A stretch of DNA of 64,000 nucleotides. Source: Pantoea allii (GTDB lineage Bacteria > Pseudomonadota > Gammaproteobacteria > Enterobacterales > Enterobacteriaceae). The position numbers and the translations under genes are program-made. Under the pieces are notes generated by a model, which was given only the letters and a program-made list of their open reading frames with translations, was not told the origin of the DNA and searched no databases. Shown here piece after piece: positions 55,201 through 64,000 of the stretch. The first letter of the stretch is position 1, and each line of letters starts with the position of its first letter. The stretch spans positions 62,001 to 126,000 of the forward strand of contig NZ_NTMH01000040.1 of NCBI RefSeq assembly GCF_002307475.1. The letters run 5' to 3'.

Positions 55201-56360
55201 CCGCGATCCTGCGGCAGTGCGTGTTCCACCAGGTTTTGCCAAAAGCGAATACCGGTGGGAATCAGCGCATCGTTGAAATCGTAGTGGGCATTGTGTAGCG
55301 GTGCGGATGGGGTTGCACCATCTGCGCCAAGCCAGAAATAGGCACCGGGGCAGGCTTCCAGCATGCAGGCAAAATCTTCCGAAGCCATAGAGGGATTCAC
55401 CTGCCAGCGCGCCTGTTCTTCGCCCAAAGTCCTGACGGCGACGTCATGCACCTGCTGAGCCGGGCCGGCATGATTGGTGGTCACCGGATAGCCAGGCAGC
55501 CAGCGAATCGCCCCGCAAACGCCAAAGGGTTTCGGCAGCGTCGTCACAAAATCATCGATAAGCGTATGAACCCGATTGCGTACATCGTCTTGCAAACAAC
55601 GCACGGTGCCGCGCAGAACAATCTGTTCTGGAATGACGTTAATCGCTTCGCCGCCGTGAATCTGGGTGACGCTCACCACGGCAGAAGACAGGGGCGACAG
55701 GCGACGTGACGGAATGGTTTGCAGGGCCAGGATCAGCTCAGCTGCTACCACCATTGGATCGGCACCGCTTTCCGGCATAGCAGCATGGCAACTTTTACCA
55801 CTCAGGGTAATTTCAAAGGCGTCCAGCGAGGCCATCATCGCACCGGCGTTCACCGCCAGCGAACCCAGCGGTAAGCCCGGCCAGTTGTGCATGGCGTAAA
55901 CGGCATCCATAGGGAAACGTGTGAACAACCCCTCTTCAACCATCTTGCGGGCACCGCCAAGGTTCTCTTCCGCTGGCTGAAAGATAAAATGAACTGTGCC
56001 GCTAAACTGGCGCGTGGCCGCCAGTTGTTTCGCAGCCGCCAGCAAAATGGCGGTGTGACCATCATGCCCGCAGGCATGCATCACGCCGGGTTTACTGGAG
56101 CGCCAGGCGGTATCGCCTTTTTCGTTAATTGGCAGTGCGTCCATATCCGCCCGCAGGCCGATAACCGGCCCGGTGCCATTTTCCAGCGTGCCAATCACAC
56201 CCGTACCCGCAAGACCGCGAAACACCTGTAAGCCCGCCTGCTCAAGTTCATGAGCAACTTTGTCGCTGGTCTGATGTTCCTGATAGCCCAGTTCGGGTTC
56301 GCGGTGAAACTGGTGGCGCCAGCGCAGCGCATCATCGAGTAGGGCAGAGGAAAGAGTCAT
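55197..56360 (-). CDS. M20-family amidohydrolase (hippurate-hydrolase-like)
   Basis: A 387-residue metallopeptidase of the M20D family. Metal ligands are in RADMDALP (Asp), MHACGHDGHTA (His and Asp) and QPAEENLGGA (two Glu); SMASEDFACML near the end holds another Asp/Glu site. The dimerisation domain is in the centre. Family members release acyl groups or IAA from amino acids, or deacylate N-acetyl amino acids; which substrate is used here is not known. It is a single gene convergent with ybiB, next to a decayed sugar-acid locus. Confidence 0.9.
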   Translation of the reverse strand: MTLSSALLDDALRWRHQFHREPELGYQEHQTSDKVAHELEQAGLQVFRGLAGTGVIGTLENGTGPVIGLRADMDALPINEKGDTAWRSSKPGVMHACGHDGHTAILLAAAKQLAATRQFSGTVHFIFQPAEENLGGARKMVEEGLFTRFPMDAVYAMHNWPGLPLGSLAVNAGAMMASLDAFEITLSGKSCHAAMPESGADPMVVAAELILALQTIPSRRLSPLSSAVVSVTQIHGGEAINVIPEQIVLRGTVRCLQDDVRNRVHTLIDDFVTTLPKPFGVCGAIRWLPGYPVTTNHAGPAQQVHDVAVRTLGEEQARWQVNPSMASEDFACMLEACPGAYFWLGADGATPSAPLHNAHYDFNDALIPTGIRFWQNLVEHALPQDRG

Positions 56361-56502
56361 GCAGTATCGCGCTCCATATCATTCAGGAAGCTTCACTTTA
56401 GAGGCCGCGCGACAGCGCGTCTATCGCCAGAAGCGATAAAATGGACAATGCGCTAAATCAAAAAGGAATAAGTAATAAACAAGCGTGCAGGCGTGGCAGA
56501 TT

Positions 56503-56670
56503 TTATGCCGACGCGCGTTTTATTAAATGAAAGCCGATATCAATAATGCTCTCTTCAACCGGGCGCTGCTCGATACGGTCAGCCAGTAGAGTCGCGGCGC
56601 GTTGACCCATAGCCACCCGATCGACGCTAATGGTGGTGATGGCAGGCCGATTGCTGGCGGCAAAAAAGTC
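56503..56670 (-). pseudogene. LacI-family regulator, 3' remnant
   Basis: About 54 codons of a LacI/GalR-family protein remain in frame: AASNRPAITTISVDRVAMGQ and DRIEQRP, ending IDIGFHLIKRASA and a TAA at 56503-56505. This is the last part of the effector-binding domain. The DNA-binding part and most of the core are gone. The fragment's 5' end abuts the remnant of a transporter on the other strand near 56660-56670. Confidence 0.75.
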
Positions 56671-56841
56671 TCAGAGAAAATCACGCTGGCCCAGTTCAAA
56701 AACGTTTGTGTCAACCGCATGATGATAGGGGGTTATATTGGGCCGTTCTGCGTAACCTCACTTACCGGGTTCTTTCTGACCTGGTTCCCCACCTACCTTT
56801 ATTGTCGGGCCTTTAGATCGTATTACGCTGAACTCCGCTAA
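56662..56841 (+). pseudogene. MFS sugar-acid transporter (ACS family) remnant
   Basis: A 45-codon piece of an MFS permease resembling GudP/GarP-type glucarate/galactarate carriers: KKVSEKITLAQFKNVCVNRM, then GYIGPFCVTSLTGFFLTWFPTYL, the start of one transmembrane helix and the loop before it. After FPTYL (near 56796) the reading no longer looks like the family and stops at 56841. Both ends of the gene are missing. A canonical terminator still follows at 56873. Confidence 0.7.
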
Positions 56842-56872
56842 GTCTGAGTAAACCTGTTCATGCGTTTCGCTC

Positions 56873-56911
56873 CGCTGTTCCGGACATGCACGCCCCGGAA
56901 CAGCGTTTTTT
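56873..56911 (+). terminator. Rho-independent terminator (plus strand) of the lost MFS locus
   Basis: CGCTGTTCCGG (56873-56883) and CCGGAACAGCG (56895-56905) form an 11-bp stem followed by TTTTTT. It fits transcription from the MFS remnant, not hutU, which ends nearby on the other strand. Confidence 0.85.
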
Positions 56912-56948
56912 CAGCTTAACGGTATCCAAAAAATACCGGCGTTGTGGT

Positions 56949-58631
56949 TTATTGCATGGGTAAGTTCAGACCATGTTTTGTCGCACAAGTCTGTGCCAGC
57001 TCGTAGCCCGCGTCGGCATGACGCATCACGCCAGTCGCGGGATCGTTCCACAGTACACGGCCAAGGCGGGCATCAGCCGCTTCCGTACCGTCGCACACAA
57101 TGACCACACCGGAGTGCTGTGAGAACCCCATGCCCACGCCACCACCATGATGCAGGCTCACCCAGGTCGCGCCGCCCGCCGTATTGAGCAGAGCGTTGAG
57201 CAGCGGCCAGTCTGACACCGCATCCGACCCATCTTTCATAGCCTCGGTTTCACGGTTTGGCGAAGCGACGGAGCCACAGTCCAGGTGATCGCGACCAATC
57301 ACGATCGGCGCTTTCAGCTCGCCAGTGCGTACCATTTCATTGAACGCCAGCGCGGCAAGATGGCGCTCACCCAGCCCCAGCCAGCAGATGCGAGCCGGTA
57401 AGCCCTGAAAGGCGATACGTTCCTGCGCCATATCCAGCCAGCGATGCAGCGTCTTATGCTCAGGAAAGAGTTCTTTGAGTTTGGCATCCGTTTTGTAGAT
57501 ATCTTCAGGATCGCCAGACAGCGCTACCCAGCGGAACGGCCCTTTGCCTTCGCAAAACAGAGGGCGGATATAGGCAGGCACAAAGCCGGGGAAGTCAAAC
57601 GCGTTGCTGACGCCTTCATCCAGCGCCACCTGGCGAATGTTATTGCCGTAATCCACAGTAGGAATGCCCATATGACAAAAGTCGAGCATCGCCTGTACAT
57701 GTACCGCCATGGACGCGCGAGCAGCCTTTTCTACGGCTTTGGGATTTGTTTCCCGCTCCTGCTGCCAGCGTGCAACGTCCCAGCCCAGTGGCAGGTAGCC
57801 ATTGATGGGATCGTGGGCCGAAGTTTGGTCGGTGACGATATCGGGCTTAGGTCCGCCAGCTTTCGCGCGTTTCACCAGTTCTGGCAGAATCTCTGCGGCG
57901 TTGCCCAGCAGGCCAACGGAGATCGCTTTTTTCGCTTGGGTGGCGGCGTCAATCAGGGCCAGCGCCTCATCCAGCGAGGTGGCTTTATGATCGACGTAAC
58001 GCGTACGTAAACGGAAATCGATACGCGACTCCTGGCACTCTATCGCCAGCACGCAGGCACCCGCCAGCACGCCTGCCAGGGGTTGTGCGCCGCCCATGCC
58101 GCCTAAACCGGCGGTCAGGATCCAGCGTCCGCTTAAATCATTGTTGTAATGCTGCCGTCCTGCCTCGACAAAGGTCTCATAAGTACCCTGAACAATCCCC
58201 TGGGCACCGATGTAAATCCAGGAGCCAGCGGTCATCTGGCCATACATCATCAGCCCGGCTTTATCCAGCTCATGGAAGTGATCCCAGTTGGCCCAGTGGG
58301 GAACCAGATTGGAGTTGGCCAGCAGGACGCGGGGCGCATCGGCATGGGTACGGAATACACCCACGGGTTTGCCCGACTGGATCAACAGGGTTTCGTCCGG
58401 CTGCAGCAGCTGGAGCGAGCGTAAAATTTGCTCAAAACATTCCCAGTTGCGCGCGGCTTTACCGATACCGCCGTACACCACCAGGTCTTCCGGGCGTTCT
58501 GCCACGTCGGGGTCCAGGTTGTTCTGGATCATGCGGTAAGCCGCTTCAATTAACCAGTTGGCGCAGTGCAGTTCATTTCCACGCGGCGCACGAATCTCGC
58601 GTGCCACCGCTTTTGTCAGGGTTTCGCTCAT
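56949..58631 (-). CDS. hutU: Urocanate hydratase
   Basis: A 560-residue NAD-dependent enzyme that hydrates urocanate to 4-imidazolone-5-propionate, the second step of histidine breakdown. Seen are [13 protein letters not shown], the NAD-binding [19 protein letters not shown] (about residues 170-190), and the [35 protein letters not shown] region split over the active site, with [18 protein letters not shown] 58631 has AAGGAATCC before it; the frame is open 44 codons upstream. It follows hutH by 10 bases in the same operon. Confidence 0.97.
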   Translation of the reverse strand: MSETLTKAVAREIRAPRGNELHCANWLIEAAYRMIQNNLDPDVAERPEDLVVYGGIGKAARNWECFEQILRSLQLLQPDETLLIQSGKPVGVFRTHADAPRVLLANSNLVPHWANWDHFHELDKAGLMMYGQMTAGSWIYIGAQGIVQGTYETFVEAGRQHYNNDLSGRWILTAGLGGMGGAQPLAGVLAGACVLAIECQESRIDFRLRTRYVDHKATSLDEALALIDAATQAKKAISVGLLGNAAEILPELVKRAKAGGPKPDIVTDQTSAHDPINGYLPLGWDVARWQQERETNPKAVEKAARASMAVHVQAMLDFCHMGIPTVDYGNNIRQVALDEGVSNAFDFPGFVPAYIRPLFCEGKGPFRWVALSGDPEDIYKTDAKLKELFPEHKTLHRWLDMAQERIAFQGLPARICWLGLGERHLAALAFNEMVRTGELKAPIVIGRDHLDCGSVASPNRETEAMKDGSDAVSDWPLLNALLNTAGGATWVSLHHGGGVGMGFSQHSGVVIVCDGTEAADARLGRVLWNDPATGVMRHADAGYELAQTCATKHGLNLPMQ

Positions 58632-58641
58632 TACGGATTCC

Positions 58642-60198
<1,557 letters not shown>

Positions 60199-60208
60199 AA
60201 CCTGCTCC

Positions 60209-60218
60209 TGTCTATACA
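60209..60218. promoter_or_regulatory. HutC-type operator near hutH
   Basis: TGTCTATACA, the core of a CTTG-rich palindrome, lies 11-20 bases upstream of the hutH ATG, overlapping the leader. Confidence 0.7.
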
Positions 60219-60293
60219 AGGGTTGGGTTGCCACAGGGCATCTTTATTGACCCTGATCAACTGAATAAAGCGAGTGAAACATAACTGTCTATT

Positions 60294-60307
60294 CTTGTCT
60301 ATACAAG
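60294..60307. promoter_or_regulatory. HutC-type operator in the hutH promoter region
   Basis: CTTGTCTATACAAG is a nearly perfect 14-bp palindrome with the same core as the site at 60209. Confidence 0.75.
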
Positions 60308-60438
60308 TTGCAAGCGGCGTGCCAAACCGATCACAAAAATGATCGGGCGTCAGTTCTGGGGAGGACAAACGATCACCGTTATTCCTGCACCTTTATCAGG
60401 CAACAGGTGCACGGATAAAGTGCTGATGGCGCGCCTGA

Positions 60439-60450
60439 ATGTATATACAT
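60439..60450. promoter_or_regulatory. HutC operator before hutC
   Basis: ATGTATATACAT is a perfect palindrome 52 bases before hutC, consistent with autoregulation by HutC. Confidence 0.78.
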
Positions 60451-60501
60451 CCAGCCCTTCAGGCAGTAAACTCTGAGCATTATCAGTGAAAGGAAGACGT
60501 T

Positions 60502-61257
60502 ATGGCCGAGCATACGGCAATTGCACAACTGGCGGCCGCCATGAGCGATGAACCGGCGCCCATTTATCAGCGGGTCAAGCAGGCCATCGTCAGCCAGATT
60601 CGTGAAGGACACTGGAAAGCCAATCAGCGGGTCCCCTCCGAAAGCGAGCTGGTCAATGAGCTTGGCGTAAGCCGAATGACCATCAATCGTGCTTTACGTG
60701 AGCTGACCAGCGAAGGGTTTTTGGTGCGTATGCAGGGCGTGGGGACGTTTGTCGCCGAAATGAAAGGCTATACGGCGATGCTCGAAGTCCACAACATCGC
60801 CGATGAAATTGCCCAGCGCGGCCATCAGCACAGTTGCAAAATCCTGACGATGGGCCAGAACAAAGCCGATCCTGAGCAGGCCTCTTTGCTGGGGCTGACC
60901 ACCGGGCAAACGCTGTTTCATTCGCTCATCGTGCATTACGAAAACGAGTTGCCGGTGCAGTTAGAGGACCGTCTGGTCAATCCGCAGCTGGCCCCGGACT
61001 ATCTGGCCCAGGATTACCATACGCTCACGCCTTATACCTACCTGATGCGGGCTGCGCCGTTAACGGCAGGCGAACACATTGTTGAGGCGGTGATGCCAGA
61101 TGCGCGTCAACGTAAACACCTGGCGATTGATGAGCATGAGCCGTGCCTCCTGATCCGTCGCCAGACCTGGAGCGACAATAAGATTGTGACCTACGCGCGC
61201 TTGCTTTATCCAGGCTCGCGGTACAAGCTGCTTGGGCGCTTCAAAGCACACGGGTAA
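60502..61257 (+). CDS. hutC: Histidine utilization repressor HutC
   Basis: A 251-residue GntR-family repressor. The winged helix (about 15-85) reads PIYQRVKQAIVSQIREGHWK, RVPSESELVNELGVSRMTINRALRELTSEGFLVRMQGVGTFV; the rest is a UTRA ligand domain (LFHSLIVHYENELPVQLEDRLVN). HutC is released by urocanate. It sits in the middle of the cluster and has its own operator. Its last 17 bases overlap the convergent hutD. Confidence 0.95.
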   Translation: MAEHTAIAQLAAAMSDEPAPIYQRVKQAIVSQIREGHWKANQRVPSESELVNELGVSRMTINRALRELTSEGFLVRMQGVGTFVAEMKGYTAMLEVHNIADEIAQRGHQHSCKILTMGQNKADPEQASLLGLTTGQTLFHSLIVHYENELPVQLEDRLVNPQLAPDYLAQDYHTLTPYTYLMRAAPLTAGEHIVEAVMPDARQRKHLAIDEHEPCLLIRRQTWSDNKIVTYARLLYPGSRYKLLGRFKAHG

Positions 61258-61786
61258 GGCGTACGAACAACAGCCTGGCATCGCTGCTGTCGGGTTGTAA
61301 CAGGGTGGTGTGATCCACCCACCATGCACCCTGCTGTGCGTCTAACCGCGTGTCACCTGCGATGTGCCATTTTCCGGCTAAAACCCATGCCACGCCGTGC
61401 TCGCTCACCACAGCTTCCGTCACGACGTCGGCCTGCGCCCGCCATTCACCCCGCCGCGTCATCACGTTAAAATCCTGACTCGGCTCGTTGCCTTGCAGAC
61501 TGGCCTCCAGCGCCCATTCACCCGCGAAAGCCCAAGGGGCTTCAGGCAGCAAGCGGTGTTCGCATGTCGCGCCGTGAAGCAGGACCGGGCTGCCGTTTAG
61601 CAGCGTAATAGTGCGATCCACCCCGTTGAAGGTCGAAAACGGGCCGTCGCAGGCAATGGTCGCGATACTGGCTCGCCAGGCGAAGTCGGCGGCATCAGGG
61701 GGAAAGCGGATAATTTCGCGTGTTTCGCCCCCGCCGTTGCGCCAGCGGCTAACGGGTAAACTTTGCAGGGAAAAAACACGTCTCAT
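61241..61786 (-). CDS. hutD: HutD family protein
   Basis: A 181-residue cupin-like protein of the HutD/Ves family. It has the WRNGGGETREI motif at the N terminus, FAWRASIATI, GPFSTFNGVDRTITLL, and DFNVMTRRG. HutD is thought to limit or tune histidine use in Pseudomonas, and its biochemical role is not settled. It overlaps hutF by four bases, so the two are one operon, and its 3' end overlaps hutC. Confidence 0.92.
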   Translation of the reverse strand: MRRVFSLQSLPVSRWRNGGGETREIIRFPPDAADFAWRASIATIACDGPFSTFNGVDRTITLLNGSPVLLHGATCEHRLLPEAPWAFAGEWALEASLQGNEPSQDFNVMTRRGEWRAQADVVTEAVVSEHGVAWVLAGKWHIAGDTRLDAQQGAWWVDHTTLLQPDSSDARLLFVRLTRVL

Positions 61787-63138
61787 CGCAGGGCCGCCAT
61801 TGCCTGGGCGAAACGAGCCGCGCAGGCGTCTTCTGCAGCATGATGCCCGTCGCTAATCACCCGGTTGCCCGCCACATACACGTCGCGAATCTGATCGCGC
61901 TGGCCCGCAAACAACCATCGGTTGAGCAGGGCGCGTTCATCCACGCTGCCCAGCCAGGCCGCATCACGTAATACCAGCCAGTCGGCGCGCTGCCCGACGG
62001 CCAGGGAACCACTCTTAATCCCGCAGGCCTGAGCGCCGCCCGCCGCCGCCTGCTGCCACAGCAGATCGCCAACCGAGGGCTGGTTTGCCAGCGTAATGCG
62101 GTTGCGGCGGCGGTCGCGCAGACGCTGTGCGTATTCAAGCCAGCGCAGCTCTTCCTGGACGCTAAGCGAAACATGGCTGTCAGAGCCAATTCCCCAGCGG
62201 CCGCCCTGGGCGATATAGTCCACCGCCGGGAAAATGCCGTCGCCAAGATTGGCTTCGGTGGTCGGGCACAACCCGGCTACCGCACCGCTGTCAGCGAGGC
62301 GCGTGACTTCGCTGTCATCAAGATGCGTGGCGTGAATCAGGCACCAGCGTGCATCGACCTCAAAACGATTCATCAGCCAGCTCACCGGACGCTCGCCGCT
62401 CCAGGCCAGGCTGTCGTTCACCTCTTTTTCCTGCTCGGCAATGTGAATGTGAACCGGTAGCGAGCGATCGCTGGCGGTTAACACCTCGTGCATTTGCGCC
62501 TCGCTCACTGCCCGCAGCGAGTGGAAACAGAGGCCCACGTTGTGCAGCGGCTTGTCTTTCACCCACGCCTGCAGGCGCGACTGCTGTTGCAGGTAGCGGT
62601 CGGTCTGCTGAATAAAGCGTTTCTGTCCCGCCACAGGAGGCTGCGCGCCAAAACCGCTGTAGCTGTAAAGCACCGGGAGTAACGTCTGACCAATCCCTGC
62701 GGTATCGGCAGCGGCAATCAGGTGCTGCAGCATCGCATCATCCGCATAGGGCTGGCCGTTAACGTCGTGATGCAGGTAGTGAAACTCTGCGACCTGGCAG
62801 TAGCCACCTTTTAACATATCGATGTACAGCAGGGCGGCAATATCGCCGACCTGTTGTGGCGTCAGGCGCTGTACCATGCGATACATTAGATCACGCCAGG
62901 TCCAGAAGCTGTCCTGCGGATCGCCCGCCACTTCCGCCAGGCCGGCCATGGCGCGCTGAAACGCATGGGAGTGCAGATTCGCGATAGCGGGGATCACCTC
63001 GCCGTCCAGACATGTTGCCTGGCTGTCATCACTGTCGGGCGTGATGGCATCAATCAATCCAGCGGGACTGACGCTGATGCGGACCTGTTTATGCCAGCCA
63101 TCCGCCAGCAGTGCGCGGGGCGCAAAAAAAATTGCCAT
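61783..63138 (-). CDS. hutF: Formimidoylglutamate deiminase
   Basis: A 451-residue amidohydrolase-superfamily enzyme that removes ammonia from N-formimidoyl-L-glutamate, giving N-formyl-L-glutamate. The N-terminal metal site is in AIANLHSHAFQRAM (His-x-His), with further ligands in PVHIHIAEQEKEV and LIHATHLDD and the Asp in GIGSDSHVS. Having HutF means the five-step route to glutamate and formate, so an N-formylglutamate deformylase should exist, probably just past the window. Start ATG 63138 lies 10 bases or so from the hut control site. Confidence 0.95.
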   Translation of the reverse strand: MAIFFAPRALLADGWHKQVRISVSPAGLIDAITPDSDDSQATCLDGEVIPAIANLHSHAFQRAMAGLAEVAGDPQDSFWTWRDLMYRMVQRLTPQQVGDIAALLYIDMLKGGYCQVAEFHYLHHDVNGQPYADDAMLQHLIAAADTAGIGQTLLPVLYSYSGFGAQPPVAGQKRFIQQTDRYLQQQSRLQAWVKDKPLHNVGLCFHSLRAVSEAQMHEVLTASDRSLPVHIHIAEQEKEVNDSLAWSGERPVSWLMNRFEVDARWCLIHATHLDDSEVTRLADSGAVAGLCPTTEANLGDGIFPAVDYIAQGGRWGIGSDSHVSLSVQEELRWLEYAQRLRDRRRNRITLANQPSVGDLLWQQAAAGGAQACGIKSGSLAVGQRADWLVLRDAAWLGSVDERALLNRWLFAGQRDQIRDVYVAGNRVISDGHHAAEDACAARFAQAMAALR

Positions 63139-63161
63139 AGTTGATCCTCAAGGGATGTGGT

Positions 63162-63171
63162 TGTATATACA
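63162..63171. promoter_or_regulatory. HutC-type operator between hutF and hutI
   Basis: TGTATATACA lies in the 84-base divergent gap, extended by ATATACATAC. It should let HutC repress hutFD and hutI together. Confidence 0.75.
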
Positions 63172-63222
63172 TATACATACTTTAAAACAGACTGTAAACG
63201 GCGAGAGCAACGAGAGGCAGGA

Positions 63223-64000
63223 ATGGCAGAAGAACTCCAGGTAGACAGTGTGTGGACCGGTGCCGATGTGGTGACCATGCGCGGCGGCCGCTACGCGATT
63301 ATTGAGCAGGGCGCGCTGGCGGTGAAGGCAGACAAGCTGATGTGGGTAGGGGCCGCAGCCGATATGCCTGCCTTTATCGCGCAAAAACATCACCGGCTGG
63401 CGGGCGGTATCATCACACCGGGACTGGTCGATTGCCATACTCACCTGGTTTTTGGTGGGGACCGCAGTCAGGAATTTGAACAACGTCTCAACGGAGTCAG
63501 TTATGCGGACATTGCGGCACAGGGCGGAGGGATTCTCTCTACCGTTCGGGCCACGCGCGCAGCCAGTGAAGCGGAACTGGTTACATCGGCCCGCTGGCGG
63601 CTGAATCGCTTACTGGCCGAGGGCGTGACCACCGTCGAGATCAAATCCGGCTACGGTCTGGATGAAGAGAGTGAATTACGCATGCTGCGCGCTATTCGTC
63701 AGTTGCGTAACACGGTGGCCGCAGATGTGCAGGCAACCTGCCTTGCCGCGCACGCTTTCCCGCCGGAATTTAAACAGAATCCTGATGGCTGGATAGCAAT
63801 TATCTGCGAACGCCTTCTGCCTCAGGTCAAAGCCGAAGGCCTGGCTGATGCAGTTGATGCCTTTTGCGAACATCTGGCTTTTTCACCTCAGCAGGTTGCG
63901 CAGGTGTTTGAGCGGGCTAAGGCACTGGGGATACCGGTAAAACTTCACGCGGAGCAGCTGTCTGCGCTGGGCGGTGCGGCGCTGGCCGCGCGCTATGGCG
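63223..64000 (+). CDS. hutI: Imidazolonepropionase, 5' part
   Basis: The first 259 codons of HutI; the gene runs off the right end. It opens the imidazolone ring to give N-formimidoyl-L-glutamate, the third step of the pathway. The frame reads [19 protein letters not shown]..., the metal site is [14 protein letters not shown] (His-x-His), and [17 protein letters not shown] contains the later His ligand. GAGAGGCAGG precedes the ATG. It is divergent from hutF. No frameshift is seen up to the edge. Confidence 0.95.
   Translation, partial: MAEELQVDSVWTGADVVTMRGGRYAIIEQGALAVKADKLMWVGAAADMPAFIAQKHHRLAGGIITPGLVDCHTHLVFGGDRSQEFEQRLNGVSYADIAAQGGGILSTVRATRAASEAELVTSARWRLNRLLAEGVTTVEIKSGYGLDEESELRMLRAIRQLRNTVAADVQATCLAAHAFPPEFKQNPDGWIAIICERLLPQVKAEGLADAVDAFCEHLAFSPQQVAQVFERAKALGIPVKLHAEQLSALGGAALAARYG

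Larger units (their letters stand above)
60199..60501. promoter_or_regulatory. Divergent hutH-hutC control region
   Basis: The 303 bases between hutH and hutC hold three HutC-type palindromes and a CCGATCA/TGATCGG inverted repeat (60327-60333, 60340-60346) that could be a hairpin or a second regulator's site. No gene is seen. Confidence 0.7.

Noticed and set aside
56361..56948. Insertion sequence or transposase remnant at the hutU boundary
   Set aside because: No terminal repeats or transposase motifs; the pieces match LacI and MFS families, so deletion is simpler.

Overview
The window is a stretch of enterobacterial chromosome. Almost every protein reads as a close homologue of an Escherichia coli gene (modC, ybhA, pgl, bioA/bioBFCD, uvrB, moaABCDE, ybhL-ybhQ, rhlE, dusC, yohF/D/C, pbpG, dld, bglX, osmF-yehYXW, mlrA, dinG, ybiB). 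Genes that E. coli K-12 lacks are mixed in: a histidine-utilisation (hut) cluster, PPK2, a GH15 glucoamylase, type-1 idi, a UrtE-like ATPase and a SUFU-domain protein. This suggests Enterobacterales outside the E. coli clade, plausibly Erwiniaceae (Pantoea/Mixta/Erwinia-like); the genus cannot be fixed from the sequence alone. No tRNA, rRNA, insertion sequence, prophage or CRISPR array was seen.

Layout. 1-9.5 kb: end of modC, ybhA, pgl, ybhB, then divergent bioA / bioBFCD around a BirA operator, an orphan UrtE-like ABC ATPase, and a long regulatory gap with several DnaA boxes and a LexA box before uvrB. 9.5-15.5 kb: uvrB, ybhK and the moaABCDE operon behind a molybdenum-cofactor riboswitch. 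15.5-23.4 kb: two lipoprotein genes (DUF1264 and yaiW-like), ybhL, the ybhP-clsB-ybhN operon, ybhQ and rhlE. 23.4-32.4 kb: dusC, a pit-ppk2 phosphate/polyphosphate operon, a CorA/ZntB-type transporter, an LdtB-type L,D-transpeptidase with an unusual tail, and a glucoamylase divergent from yohF. 32.4-50.6 kb: yohD/yohC, pbpG, a large MscS-type channel, dld, bglX, a SUFU-domain protein, a chemoreceptor, idi, the osmF-yehYXW importer, the 35-residue membrane protein yohO, and mlrA with a strong MlrA-type palindrome. 50.7-56.4 kb: an XRE-cupin/GNAT pair, SOS-controlled dinG, ybiB and an M20 amidohydrolase. 56.5-56.9 kb: remnants of a LacI regulator and an MFS transporter left by a deletion. 56.9-64 kb: hutHU, hutC, hutDF and the start of hutI, with HutC-type operators.

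How the genes work together. Several coherent modules are complete: biotin synthesis, the moaABCDE stage of molybdenum cofactor synthesis, the compatible-solute importer, and histidine degradation through the five-step HutF route (HutH, HutU, HutI, HutF, and presumably a deformylase beyond the window). The main large-scale feature is that a block which in E. coli lies near 47-48 min (dusC to mlrA) sits between rhlE and dinG, which in E. coli are near neighbours around 18 min. No single undescribed system was proven. The best candidates for a second look are the UrtE-like ATPase with a lost signature motif, the DnaA-box cluster, the tandem repeat before osmF, the SUFU-domain gene, the LdtB tail and the deletion scar at 56.66 kb.
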